Shown here one piece after another: positions 7,611 through 17,844 of a stretch of 64,000 bases of DNA. Within the stretch, counting starts at the first letter, position 1; each line of letters begins with the position of its first letter. The notes below the pieces were generated by a model. It made no database searches. It saw nothing but the letters and a program-made list of their open reading frames with translations, and had not been told where the DNA came from. Both the position numbers and the translations under genes were made by a program. The stretch is from Chloroflexi bacterium UBA6077 (GTDB taxonomy: Bacteria; Chloroflexota; UBA6077). The stretch lies in contig DIXP01000118.1 of assembly GCA_002436065.1 (NCBI GenBank), forward strand, positions 1-64,000, in the 5' to 3' direction.

Positions 7611-8915
7611 TTACTGTTTGTTGCCCATGCTTCGAGCCGCCCGGATCATAGCTTCCAGCCGGTCCAACCCCTTCTCAACCGTGGCCATGGGGGGCCCGTA
7701 GGAAAAGCGCACGAAGGGAGCGCAGGGACCGGGCGCCGGGCGATGTTTCCCTGGGTTGACGTCGAAGAACTCTCCAGGAACCGTCAGCACCCTGTATTCG
7801 AGACCCCTCCGAAAGAAGGTGAATCCGTCGTTGAGCGGCTCGGGGAGATCTGCCACGGATCCCCAGACGTAGAAGGTGCCCTCCGGCTCCAGCGGCATGG
7901 TGATCCCCATCCCCTTCAGCCGGCTGACCATCAGGTCGCGCTTGGCGCGGAAAGCCACGCGCATCGCCTGCACCTCCTGCTCCGCCCGCCGTGGCTCGAT
8001 TATCTCCACCACCTTCTTCTGCATGAAGCGCGGCGGACCGCCATCCAGATATGAGCCGGAGCAGGTAACAGAGTTGATCATGGCCGCTGGCCCGACAACC
8101 CATCCCACCCTCCAGCCAGGGTAGCGATAGTTCTTCGTGAGGCCGTCGAACAGGAGGACAGGGTCCTCGTTCACATCCCCAACGTGGGCAGCAGCCGAAA
8201 CACGGGCCTCGTCGCCCCATACGTAGTGGGAATAGAACTCGTCGAGGATCAGGGTGCAGTCGCGCTCCCGCGCGATGCGAACCCACTCGGCCAGCTCCTC
8301 GCCCTGGACGGCCCGCCCCGTCGGATTGCAGGGGTTGGAGGCGAGAAGCGCCTTGAGACCCTTCTCCGCAACCTCCGCCTCCAGTTCACTCGGCGGGATC
8401 CGGAAACTGCTCTCAGGAGACAGCGGGATCGATATAGGTGTAGAGAGGTCGAAGTTGCTCAGCATATCCTCGTATGCCGTGTAGTCTGGCGTGAAGTACC
8501 CGACCCTCACCGGTGCAAGGGCGGATATGGCTCGGCAGAGGGCAAGTCGGCCACCCGCGGCGATGGCGACATTCTCCCGGCTATATTGTGACCGCTTCCC
8601 CTGTCGATACCAGTGGTTGTAGAGATTGGCCACGGTATCGCGCAGCTGTGGCAACCCCTCCACCGGCCCGTAGGCGTGGTCTTCGGGATCGATAGTCAGG
8701 GCGGACACCCTTTCCGGCGCCCCTGGCAGAGGGCCAACCTCCGGCTGCCCCTGACCGAGGTTGCACCAGTCGGGATGATCCCCGTGGTAGCCCAGCTTGG
8801 CGGCTTCCGCGACGACGTAGATGACCCCCATGTAGGGGATGCGGCGAAGGGCATGGCGATAGTCATTCAACTGGCTGGGGACTCGACCCCGCCCCTGATC
8901 TGGCGCTCCGTTCAT
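7611..8915 (-). CDS. PLP-dependent aminotransferase, class I/II
   Basis: This fold-type I aminotransferase of 434 residues has the substrate loop NLGQGQPE, SNPCNPTGRA, the PLP-phenol contact DEFYSHYVWG and the Schiff-base lysine in GLTKNYRYPGWR (about residue 258). The start at 8915 (MNGAPDQ) is preferred over 8981 because it has a GGGAG site at normal spacing and lacks a spurious leader. It is the first gene of the minus-strand operon, downstream of the palindromic operator. It probably transaminates the acid processed by the following enolase-superfamily enzyme (inference). Confidence 0.9.
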   Translation of the reverse strand: MNGAPDQGRGRVPSQLNDYRHALRRIPYMGVIYVVAEAAKLGYHGDHPDWCNLGQGQPEVGPLPGAPERVSALTIDPEDHAYGPVEGLPQLRDTVANLYNHWYRQGKRSQYSRENVAIAAGGRLALCRAISALAPVRVGYFTPDYTAYEDMLSNFDLSTPISIPLSPESSFRIPPSELEAEVAEKGLKALLASNPCNPTGRAVQGEELAEWVRIARERDCTLILDEFYSHYVWGDEARVSAAAHVGDVNEDPVLLFDGLTKNYRYPGWRVGWVVGPAAMINSVTCSGSYLDGGPPRFMQKKVVEIIEPRRAEQEVQAMRVAFRAKRDLMVSRLKGMGITMPLEPEGTFYVWGSVADLPEPLNDGFTFFRRGLEYRVLTVPGEFFDVNPGKHRPAPGPCAPFVRFSYGPPMATVEKGLDRLEAMIRAARSMGNKQ

Positions 8916-9022
8916 CTCGGTTACTCCCAAGCGTCCAAGTACACTGTTTCCCGGCCGGGGAATGTGAAGAAGGGGAAACACCGCTGGCTAGCGTCCACAA
9001 CGAGTTCCGGAGCAGCATGTCC

Positions 9023-9063
9023 AGGCTATGCTAAACGATTACCGGAAACGTTTAGCATAGCCT
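9023..9063. promoter_or_regulatory. Perfect palindromic operator, probable LacI-family site
   Basis: The 15-base arms AGGCTATGCTAAACG (9023-9037) and CGTTTAGCATAGCCT (9049-9063) are exact inverse complements around 11 bases that include a CCGG core. It overlaps the -10 and start region of the minus-strand operon promoter. The GGAAACGTTT part resembles LacI-family half-sites. No U-tract follows, so a terminator is less likely. Confidence 0.7.
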
Positions 9064-9088
9064 AGCTGATCAACCATGCTGTTGTCAA
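9059..9088 (-). promoter_or_regulatory. Promoter of the LacI-controlled catabolic operon
   Basis: On the minus strand a consensus TTGACA (9088-9083) is followed after 18 bases by TAGGCT (9064-9059), a fair -10. The start point would fall inside the palindrome at 9023-9063, so a bound repressor would block initiation. Confidence 0.55.
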
Positions 9089-9562
9089 GGGGAAAAGCCG
9101 TCTCTCTCTACCAGTCTGTACTATCTGGATGGCGACTCTTGTTCTGAGACCACAGTCTCGGAATCGGGCTGTCGAGACCAACGCCATCCAGAATCCCAAC
9201 GAGCACACGGAAGAGGTAATCGCTTCCTCGAACCTCGGGGGGACCATGTTACAATTCCAAGTGTTATGTCGATACGCACACCGGACGGCGCGACTCACAG
9301 ACGTGGTCACAGTGGGGGAAGCTCTGGGGGAAGTCGAAGCTCCACCAGACTGTTACTCCGATTCGACGGCTTTGTGAACCGTGCCCCCGAACTTCGTCCA
9401 GGTGCGGGGAATGCAAAACCTTGCTTCGGTCAAGACGCTCGTGAAATCGGCTCATCGCGGCATAGTGCGAAACGGTCTCAGACCTGAACGGCCGTGACAT
9501 CACACAGCACCGCCTAGAGCCGTGCAATCAGCACGGTCCATGGTTGACGGGGAGGGAATGGG
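9089..9562. other. Intergenic region between divergent genes, no supported gene
   Basis: About 470 bases separate the minus-strand operon promoter from the hydrolase gene. Short frames of 73-87 residues exist on both strands, but none has a convincing start, composition or family resemblance. A small inverted repeat GAGAC-N4-GTCTC lies near 9147-9160. Nothing else is recognised. Confidence 0.5.
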
Positions 9563-10432
9563 ATGAGCCAGGCGATTCCGGCGGGCATCACATCCGAGTA
9601 CATATCTCAGCCAGAGGGGAGACTGCGGGTTCTGAGAGCGGGCGAACACGGCTCGCCGGTGTTACTCCTGAGCGGCGCTGGCCTGGACAACGCCCTGCTC
9701 AGCTGGCGCCACCTCATCCCGGCCCTTGCCCAGAACAACCACCGCGTCTATGCGCTCGATTGGCCCAAGCAGGGCTTGAGCCGGCCCTGGAACGGGAACG
9801 CCGATAACGCGGTCCTGGAGCGCTGCGTCATCGCCGTCATGGATCACTATCGGCTCGATCGAGCCCACCTCGTCGGTGTGTCCCAGGGCGGCGCGATAGC
9901 CCTTGGCATCGCGTTGCATGCCTCCAATCGGGTCGACCGCCTGGTCGCGATTTCGCCGGCAGGCATCATCAGCTTCCCTCCCGGCATTCACCAACTCATG
10001 TGGCTCACGGCGAAGCTGCCGCGGCTCATGGCAGCGGTATGGGCGCTCCTCCTGAGCCGCCGTTCCATGATTGCCGCCTTCGTGAAGAGCACCCTCTTCC
10101 CTGGCACCCTCCCGGTGGACTTCGACGACATCGTGGACGAGATCGACGAGGAAGCCCACCGCAATGGAGTCCGCGCCTCCGACTGGCAGAACGCCTCGAT
10201 CGGCTGGCGCCGGATGAATGTGTACTACATGCCCGAGCTAGCGCGCATCAACCGCCCGACCCTATTCATACAGGGCGACAAGGATATTGCCGTTCGGCCC
10301 CATTTCACCCGCGAGGCCGCAGCCCGCGTCCCCGGCGCCAGGCTCGAAATCCTACCCAATCACGGCCACTGGCCGAATCGCCAGTCGCCCTCGCTTGTCA
10401 ACGCCCTGATAATCGACTTCCTGTCCACGTAA
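9563..10432 (+). CDS. Alpha/beta-fold hydrolase
   Basis: This 289-residue protein of the alpha/beta hydrolase superfamily (Abhydrolase_1) has oxyanion region LSGAGLDN, nucleophile elbow GVSQGGAIAL (Ser about 108), acid in QGDKDIAV (Asp about 240) and catalytic His in NHGHWPN (about 267). No signal peptide is seen, so it is cytosolic. The start has a GGGGAGGG site. It is transcribed alone, diverging from the LacI-controlled operon and followed by two strong hairpins. Esterase, lyase and C-C hydrolase activities are all possible in this fold; the substrate cannot be inferred. Confidence 0.9.
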   Translation: MSQAIPAGITSEYISQPEGRLRVLRAGEHGSPVLLLSGAGLDNALLSWRHLIPALAQNNHRVYALDWPKQGLSRPWNGNADNAVLERCVIAVMDHYRLDRAHLVGVSQGGAIALGIALHASNRVDRLVAISPAGIISFPPGIHQLMWLTAKLPRLMAAVWALLLSRRSMIAAFVKSTLFPGTLPVDFDDIVDEIDEEAHRNGVRASDWQNASIGWRRMNVYYMPELARINRPTLFIQGDKDIAVRPHFTREAAARVPGARLEILPNHGHWPNRQSPSLVNALIIDFLST

Positions 10433-10435
10433 AAA

Positions 10436-10478
10436 GGGGGAAGGGGAGACACGATTAGATCGTGTCTCCCCTTCCCCC
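10436..10478. terminator. Hairpin 1 after the hydrolase gene
   Basis: A 20-bp perfect stem (10436-10455 with 10459-10478) and a 3-base loop begin right after the stop codon. It lies between convergent genes (hydrolase and groEL). Purine- and pyrimidine-rich arms replace a classical U-tract. Confidence 0.7.
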
Positions 10479-10480
10479 AA

Positions 10481-10511
10481 GACCGCCACGGTTTCCGAAA
10501 CCGTGGCGGTC
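10481..10511. terminator. Hairpin 2 after the hydrolase gene
   Basis: GACCGCCACGGTTT (10481-10494) pairs perfectly with AAACCGTGGCGGTC (10498-10511) around CCG. It immediately follows the first hairpin, so the two may act as a tandem terminator between convergent genes. Confidence 0.6.
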
Positions 10512-10526
10512 TCACAACTGCTCCAC

Positions 10527-10598
10527 TGTCATCCTGAGCGATTAGCGAAGGATCTCCTGTTCCACGTACACCCCTCTCGCCACGCTCATCGTGACATC
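10527..10598. repeat. Dispersed intergenic repeat, copy 2
   Basis: This copy is collinear with 1767-1874, sharing TGTCATCCTGAGCG, GCGAAGGATCTCCTG, CACGTAC and the CTCATCGTGACATC end. It lacks the 39-base insertion of copy 1 and has ATTA where copy 1 has CA. Both copies sit downstream of convergent genes. Confidence 0.8.
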
Positions 10599-10629
10599 AC
10601 TATCGAAACCATCCGGCCGAACGCTCGCT

Positions 10630-12258
<1,629 letters not shown>

Positions 12259-12327
12259 TCTTTCCTCCAATAGATGGTTGGGTTACCAGAGTGCAAATGG
12301 GGACCGATCCACAAGTAGCGTAGCGCA

Positions 12328-12396
12328 GGGAAGGACCTCGTCGCTTTCCGCCCCTCCTAAAGAGGCGCGGGGAAGGACCTTGTCCCCTTCCGTCCC
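12328..12396. repeat. Pair of 27-bp direct repeats in the groEL upstream region
   Basis: The unit starting GGGAAGGACCT occurs at 12328-12354 and 12370-12396 (42-base period) with 4 mismatches. It lies between the groEL start and the lon end, in the groEL leader or promoter area, so it may be a regulator site or a duplicated leader element. The rest of 12271-12651 holds only the hairpin at 12554-12578. Confidence 0.6.
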
Positions 12397-12553
12397 AGCA
12401 ATGGCACGCAAGGTAGCCCCTCGCCCCCACCTCGGCCGCTAACCACGAGGTGGCATAGGGCACCCACGCCCTACAATCAACATTCTTGTGTATCCTGGCA
12501 GGGGCCCGTAAGAATGCTAGCGGAACCGCGTTAGAATGCCGTTAGAAAGCGTC

Positions 12554-12578
12554 GGAGGCAGGTCTAAGACCTGCCTCC
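12554..12578. terminator. Hairpin between lon and groEL
   Basis: GGAGGCAGGTC (12554-12564) pairs perfectly with GACCTGCCTCC (12568-12578) around TAA. It lies about 75 bases after the lon stop on the minus strand and ahead of groEL, so it probably ends the hsp20-lon transcript. Confidence 0.6.
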
Positions 12579-12651
12579 CAATGAATATCAACGCCCCCAC
12601 TCACCATGGCAGAGCGGTGGACTCGCCACATGGGCCACTCAAGTCAGATGG

Positions 12652-15150
12652 TCACCCCTCTCCCTTCGCCGCGGCTCCATCCCTGACGCTGACCAAGTCC
12701 GAGATCATGGCACCCGACTCCCCTTCGGCCACCGGCTGCTGGGACACCGTCAGAAGAGCCCGATTGAGCACCTCGTCCACGTTCTCCACCGGGACGAACT
12801 CCATCTTCTCCCTCAGCTCCGGAGGCAGGTCATCCAGATCCCCCTCGTTCCGCTTCGGCAGGATGATGGTGGTGATCCCGGCCCGGTGGGCCCCAAGGAT
12901 CTTCTCCTTCAGCCCCCCTATCGGTAGCACCTTCCCCCGCAGGGTGATCTCACCCGTCATCGCCACGTCGTGGCGCACCGGGCGACCAGTCACGATGGAA
13001 GCGATAGCCGTCGCCATCGTGACGCCCGCCGAGGGACCGTCCTTCGGAATTGCCCCCGCCGGGACGTGGATGTGGATATCGTGCTTGTCGAAGAAGTCCG
13101 CCGGCACCTCCAGGTCCGCTGCCCGGGTCCGGATGTAGCTGTAGGCCGCCTCGGCCGACTCGCGCATCACATCACCGAGCTGCCCGGTCAGCTTGATCCC
13201 CTTGGCCCCCGGCATCGCCGCGGCCTCCACGAAGATGATGTCCCCGCCCACCGGCGTCCACACCAGGCCGGTCACCACCCCAGGCCGGTCGATCCGCTCG
13301 GCCACCTCTGCGTAGTGCTTCGGCCTGCCCAGGTAGCCACGCACCTTCTCAGGCGTGATCAGGATGGGCGTCTCCACCCCCTCGGCGATCTCGCGAGCCG
13401 CTTTGCGGCACACGTTCGCGACCTCCCGCTCCATGTTGCGAACGCCCGCCTCGCGGGTGTAGTCCCCAACAATCGCTCGCACCGCCTCCTCTTGGAAGAC
13501 CACCTCCTCGGGCCGGAGTCCGTGAGCCTTAAGCTGCTTCTTTACCACATAGCGGAAGGCGATCTGGAGCTTCTCCTCCTCGGTGTAGCCGGGGAGCTGC
13601 AGGATCTCCATCCTATCCCTCAAGGGCGGCGGAATCGTGTCCAGGGTGTTGGCGGTTGTGATGAACATCACCTTCGACAGGTCGAAAGGCACATCCAGGT
13701 AGTGGTCCCTGAAGTCCTTGTTCTGCTCCGGGTCCAGCACCTCCAGCAGCGCCGAGGAGGGGTCTCCTCGCCAGTCGGAGCCGATCTTGTCCACCTCGTC
13801 CATCATGAACACGGGGTCATTGGACTCGGCCCTGCGGACGGCCTGGATTATCCGACCCGGAAGGGCTCCTATGTAGGTGCGCCGGTGGCCCCTGATTTCC
13901 GCCTCGTCCCGCATGCCTCCGAGCGACTGCCGGATGAACTTCCTGCCCATCGCCCTGGCGATGGACTGTCCCAGGGAGGTCTTGCCCACGCCCGGAGGAC
14001 CGACGAAGCAGAGGATGGGCTCCCGCATGACGGACGCATCGGCCTCGCCTGCCATCCGTTCCTCCTTCAGCTTGCGGACGGCCAGGTACTCCAGTATCCG
14101 GTCCTTCACCTTCTCCAGGTCGTAGTGGTCCTCGTCCAGGATCTGCCTGGCCTTCACCACGTCGATGGTCTGCCCGGTGCTAACGTCCCAGGGCAGCGCC
14201 GTCAGCCAGTCCAGATAGGTGCGGATGACGCCATGCTCCGGCGACGCAGAGGGAAGCTTCTCCAACCGCGACAGCTCCCGCTCCGCCTCCTTGCGAGCCT
14301 CGGGAGGCATCGCCGACTTCTCCAGCTTCTCCCGGAGGTCGCGCATCTCGGCCTCCTCCGGGCTCTCCTCCCCCAACTGCTTCTGGATCGCCCGAAGCTG
14401 CTCACGAAGGTAGTAGTCCTTCTGGGCCTTGGTCATCTGCTCCTGGGCCTCGTTCTGGATCTTTCGGCCCAGCTCGAGCACCTCGAGTTCCTTGTTGAGG
14501 TAGATGGTCAGGGTCTGGAGCTTGTCTTTGATGGAGTCCACCTCTAGGAACTCCTGCCGCTGCTGCAGCTCCAACCGTAGGTTCATCGCGACGAAGTAGG
14601 CCAACTGCCGGGCGCCGTCCAGGTTCATGGCAGCGGCCACCAGCTCCTCCGGCAGGTACGGAGAGAGGTTCACTAATCTCTGGAAGAGGCTCACGGCATT
14701 CCTCGCCATGGCCTCGATCTCCACACCCTCTTCCTCTGTCTCAGAGATCCGCTCCACCCTGGCCTTCAGGTAGGGCTGCTCATCCGTGTACTCCAACACC
14801 CTGATGCGCTGCAACCCCTGCATCACCAGACGCACTGTACCGTCGGGCATCTTCAGCATCTGGTGCACCTTGCCCAGGGTCCCAACCTCGAACACCTCAC
14901 CCGGACCCGCCAGGGCAGTCTCGGCGTTGTGCTGGGCAAACAGTCCGACCAGACGATCGCCCATTACCACGTCGTCGACCAGCCGCAGCGACCTCTCCTG
15001 CCCCACGGCCAGGGGAACCACAGTGAGAGGGTAGACGACGGTATCCTTCAAAGGCAGAATGGGGACATCAAAGGGCTGGTCTCCCTTCTCCCCTTCCACC
15101 TCCTGGATGGCCTCGTTCACATCCTGAGGTTCAACTTCGGAAAATGTCAT
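12652..15150 (-). CDS. lon: ATP-dependent protease Lon (LonA)
   Basis: This cytosolic AAA+ serine protease degrades misfolded and regulatory proteins. The 832-residue chain has the N-terminal substrate domain (VPILPLKDTVVYPLTVVPL), the coiled-coil middle, Walker A GPPGVGKTS (about 383-391), Walker B VFMMDEVDKIG and the protease domain with DGPSAGV (Ser about 705) and the paired lysine in GGLKEKILGAHRAG (about 748). The start overlaps the hsp20 stop codon as ATGA and has an AGGAGGGA site, so translation is coupled. The C-terminal tail after the protease domain is short and acidic. Confidence 0.97.
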   Translation of the reverse strand: MTFSEVEPQDVNEAIQEVEGEKGDQPFDVPILPLKDTVVYPLTVVPLAVGQERSLRLVDDVVMGDRLVGLFAQHNAETALAGPGEVFEVGTLGKVHQMLKMPDGTVRLVMQGLQRIRVLEYTDEQPYLKARVERISETEEEGVEIEAMARNAVSLFQRLVNLSPYLPEELVAAAMNLDGARQLAYFVAMNLRLELQQRQEFLEVDSIKDKLQTLTIYLNKELEVLELGRKIQNEAQEQMTKAQKDYYLREQLRAIQKQLGEESPEEAEMRDLREKLEKSAMPPEARKEAERELSRLEKLPSASPEHGVIRTYLDWLTALPWDVSTGQTIDVVKARQILDEDHYDLEKVKDRILEYLAVRKLKEERMAGEADASVMREPILCFVGPPGVGKTSLGQSIARAMGRKFIRQSLGGMRDEAEIRGHRRTYIGALPGRIIQAVRRAESNDPVFMMDEVDKIGSDWRGDPSSALLEVLDPEQNKDFRDHYLDVPFDLSKVMFITTANTLDTIPPPLRDRMEILQLPGYTEEEKLQIAFRYVVKKQLKAHGLRPEEVVFQEEAVRAIVGDYTREAGVRNMEREVANVCRKAAREIAEGVETPILITPEKVRGYLGRPKHYAEVAERIDRPGVVTGLVWTPVGGDIIFVEAAAMPGAKGIKLTGQLGDVMRESAEAAYSYIRTRAADLEVPADFFDKHDIHIHVPAGAIPKDGPSAGVTMATAIASIVTGRPVRHDVAMTGEITLRGKVLPIGGLKEKILGAHRAGITTIILPKRNEGDLDDLPPELREKMEFVPVENVDEVLNRALLTVSQQPVAEGESGAMISDLVSVRDGAAAKGEG

Positions 15151-15620
15151 TGCTCCCTCCTATCAGGCTGCTGAGGCTTCGGGAACTCAGGCTGCTGGAA
15201 CTCTTGACACTCGCAGCTCTTCATTAGTCTTATGGAGAGGAAACCGTTCTCATATCTGGCTTCGATGCATTCGGGCTTCACAGTGATGGGCAAGAAAACC
15301 TCACTTCGGAAGCGCCCGAAGTTGATGCCCATCTCGTGGTACCGAACCCTCTCCGGCCTGGCTGCGTCCTCTCGGCTGCCCGAGACGACCAGTATGTCGT
15401 TGAAGACAGTCACCTCGACGTCGTCTTCCCTCACACCGGCCAGTTCCATCATCACCACAACCTGCTCATCGGTCTCATATACGTCCGTAGGGGGACGCCA
15501 GACCTCTTCTCTCGGCGCGGAACCGGGACGAAACCACCCCCAGCTCGTTTGCTGCAACTGCCCTGTGCGGGATGGACTCCCCCCGTACTGCACCGAGATG
15601 TACCGGTATCGCAACCGCAT
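15147..15620 (-). CDS. Small heat-shock protein, Hsp20/alpha-crystallin family
   Basis: This ATP-independent holdase binds unfolding proteins. In the 157-residue chain the alpha-crystallin domain spans about residues 42-135 (PPTDVYETDEQVVVMMELAG to YENGFLSIRL), with the family's beta-strand pattern; the C-terminal tail is QP-rich and has no clear IxI motif. The start at 15620 is chosen for its GGGAGGGA site, since the frame reaches further upstream. The stop codon overlaps the lon start (ATGA), linking a holdase to a protease in one transcript. The promoter may use a -10 TACAAT at 15717-15712, with a weak -35. Confidence 0.9.
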   Translation of the reverse strand: MRLRYRYISVQYGGSPSRTGQLQQTSWGWFRPGSAPREEVWRPPTDVYETDEQVVVMMELAGVREDDVEVTVFNDILVVSGSREDAARPERVRYHEMGINFGRFRSEVFLPITVKPECIEARYENGFLSIRLMKSCECQEFQQPEFPKPQQPDRREQ

Positions 15621-15817
15621 AGACTCCCTCCCGTTCACCGATCGGACGCGGCTCCATCGAGCAGCAGACCCGCATGGTCGCAACAGCACGCAAGATGGGT
15701 CTCTGTCAGCTATTGTATCAGACCCTTCAAAAGACTCAGGAGCCAAGACCCAAGCTGTGCTATGTCCCTGCCCAAGCCGTTTCCACTACTGCACGAGCTT
15801 TGCCACAACAGCCACTT

Positions 15818-16084
15818 TCAGCCCATCTCCCCTCGAAGCTGTTCTAGCAACTTGAAGCTACCGGTATCGAGCAGGTCGGATACCTTCTTGGCGATGGCCT
15901 CCCCAACGCCGGGGATCTCCCGCAGGTCGCGCTCTCGCCGATACTGGTACAGGGGCACCTCCAGCTCTCGTATGCTGGCCGCAGCCTTACGGTAGGCTCT
16001 TATCTTGAAGGGCAACTCCTTCCTGGCTACCAGCAGATCGGCCAACTCCTCCAGGGCCTCGGCCACTTCCTGGTTCGACTTCAC
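15818..16084 (-). CDS. Stand-alone PolX-type N-terminal helix-hairpin-helix (8-kDa) domain protein
   Basis: The 88-residue protein resembles only the N-terminal domain of bacterial family X DNA polymerases (and of Pol beta): NQEVAEALEELADLL, KIRAYRKAAASIREL, then the DNA-binding hairpin DLREIPGVGEAIAKKVSDLL. The polymerase palm and PHP domains are missing. The GTG start overlaps the stop of the upstream nuclease gene as GTGA, so the two are translationally coupled. In Pol beta this domain binds gapped 5'-phosphate DNA and can remove deoxyribose phosphate. It may supply DNA binding for the neighbouring nuclease (inference). Confidence 0.8.
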   Translation of the reverse strand: MKSNQEVAEALEELADLLVARKELPFKIRAYRKAAASIRELEVPLYQYRRERDLREIPGVGEAIAKKVSDLLDTGSFKLLEQLRGEMG

Positions 16085-17844
16085 GGCTCGGCCCTCCCAA
16101 CAGCCAACTTCGCCGCCTCGATGACCCTGCCAGCCACCTCCTCGAAGCGCTGATCCATCCAGTCCGGCTCCAGTGGAATCGTCGTCGCACCCACGCCCTG
16201 GCCATCCAACCATGTCGCAATTATGTTGACCTGATCCAGGCTCTCGGCGTCCATTCGGAAAATCGGCTGTCCCTCTACCCTCGACCAGGCCACGGCAACT
16301 CGCCGCAACAGCCCCTCGACGGACGCCCGCTCCACCTCTCCCCCCCTCGCGTAGAGCCGCGCTCGGTCCACCAGCCGGCCCTGGCCGAAAACGAACAGCT
16401 CCACCCATCCAGGGTGGACGGATGGGCAGACTGCCAGCACGTTGAGGCCCTCGATGGCGGGGTCCAGCAGCCTCTTGCGCTCAACGGCGGTACCCAGGGC
16501 CTGTATGCCGTCCCGATACAGAGCGGCCGTCTCGAAATCCAACCTGTCGGCCGCCGCGTCGCGACGCCGCACTAGCTCCGCCAGCAGTTGGTCCGGCCTG
16601 GTTTGCAGCAGTACGCAGACCTCCTCCAGCGCATCCCGGTGCCGTAACCTTGCCTCAGTGCCCAGGCAGGGGGCCAGGCAGCGTCCCATCTGTCGATAGA
16701 GGCAACCCTCACCCGCAGTCCGATCCGGGCAGGGCCCAGGATAGAGTCGGAAGCAGCGAGACAGGATGTCCACCGCTTGTTCCGTCCCTAGTCTGCGCTT
16801 GAAAGGGCCGAAGTAGATAGCACCGTCGTCGCGCAGCTCGCGAGTCACCGCGAGGCAGGGGTAGAGTCCGCTTTCGTCTACCTTCACGAAGGGGAAGTTG
16901 CGATAGCTTCGCAGCAGGACGTTGAAGGGAGGCTGGTGATGCTTGATCAGCCTGGATTCCTCCAGGAGCGCCTCCAACTCGGAGCCCAACTGTATCTGCT
17001 CTATGGTCTCCGCCTGCCGTAGCATCCGCCGGGTCTTGGCGGGTATCCGCCCATTGAAGTAGGAGGCCAGCCGCTTCCGAAGCGAGACGGCCTTCCCAAC
17101 GTACAGCACCCGTCCCGCGGAGCTGCGCATCAGGTACACCCCTGGCGCATCGGGGAAGGCTCGGCACCGCTCGGCCAGCACCTCCAACTTGGCTCTCTCG
17201 GCCTTGGTGGCCAGCGACCGCACCCTCTTCTCCGGTCGCCTGAGGGACAGGAACGCCGCGAGCTGCACGTCGTCCTTGATGCCCTGCTCCATGCACCGGG
17301 ACAGCAGCCGGAGAAGCACTTCCGCCGTGGCCTCCGCGTCCCCCGAGGCTCGGTGCCGCCCCCGAACGGTTATCCCCAGATGCTGGACCACGGCGTCGAG
17401 GCTCCCACGCTTAAGGTCGGGGAGCAGCTTCCTCGCGAGGCGGAGGGTGTCCACCACGGGGTTGCAGAGGTTACGGTGGCCGTGGGTGTACAGCCCATAG
17501 TTGAGGAAGGAGAGGTCAAACGGGGCATGATGGGCCACCAAAACAGAGTCCCCGAGGAAGTCCAGCAGGGAGGGAATGATCTCCCCGAAACGGGGCGCAC
17601 CGCGCACCATATCGTCGGTGATGCCAGTCATGGTCTGGACAAAGAAAGGGATCGGGCGACCGGGGTTGACCAGGGTGGCAAAACGATCCACCACCTGGCC
17701 ATCCCTCACCCTCAGGCAACACACCTCGGTGATCCCGTTGTCCTCGGGCTTCAGGCCGGTGGTCTCCAGGTCCAACACCGCGTAGGTGAGTTCCCCAAGG
17801 GGAACAGCCCGGCATCCAGCCCTACCGGTGGTGTTCTCCCCCAC
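16081..17844 (-). CDS. DnaQ-like exonuclease fused to UvrC/Cho-type GIY-YIG endonuclease
   Basis: This 587-residue fusion has an N-terminal DEDDh 3'-5' exonuclease domain (YAVLDLETTG, about 18-27; HHAPFDLSFL; RHRASGDAEAT) and a GIY-YIG nuclease (GVYLMRSSAGRVLYVGKAVSLRKR, from about 235), followed by UvrC-like segments with a cysteine-rich stretch (CPDRTAGEGCLYRQMGRCLAPC) and a UVR-like FETAALYRDGIQAL. The UvrC RNase H-like catalytic half appears degenerate. The GTG start at 17844 has a GGAGAGGG site; a TTG at 17880 is the alternative. Such fusions are assigned to excision repair. It is coupled to the PolX-domain gene. Confidence 0.9.
   Translation of the reverse strand: MGENTTGRAGCRAVPLGELTYAVLDLETTGLKPEDNGITEVCCLRVRDGQVVDRFATLVNPGRPIPFFVQTMTGITDDMVRGAPRFGEIIPSLLDFLGDSVLVAHHAPFDLSFLNYGLYTHGHRNLCNPVVDTLRLARKLLPDLKRGSLDAVVQHLGITVRGRHRASGDAEATAEVLLRLLSRCMEQGIKDDVQLAAFLSLRRPEKRVRSLATKAERAKLEVLAERCRAFPDAPGVYLMRSSAGRVLYVGKAVSLRKRLASYFNGRIPAKTRRMLRQAETIEQIQLGSELEALLEESRLIKHHQPPFNVLLRSYRNFPFVKVDESGLYPCLAVTRELRDDGAIYFGPFKRRLGTEQAVDILSRCFRLYPGPCPDRTAGEGCLYRQMGRCLAPCLGTEARLRHRDALEEVCVLLQTRPDQLLAELVRRRDAAADRLDFETAALYRDGIQALGTAVERKRLLDPAIEGLNVLAVCPSVHPGWVELFVFGQGRLVDRARLYARGGEVERASVEGLLRRVAVAWSRVEGQPIFRMDAESLDQVNIIATWLDGQGVGATTIPLEPDWMDQRFEEVAGRVIEAAKLAVGRAEP

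Noticed and set aside
9129..9377. Possible small gene (82 residues, plus strand)
   Set aside because: No ribosome-binding site, no hydrophobic or family pattern, and competing frames on both strands.
12970..14547. Long plus-strand frame of 525 codons opposite lon
   Set aside because: Antisense shadow of lon with no family resemblance.
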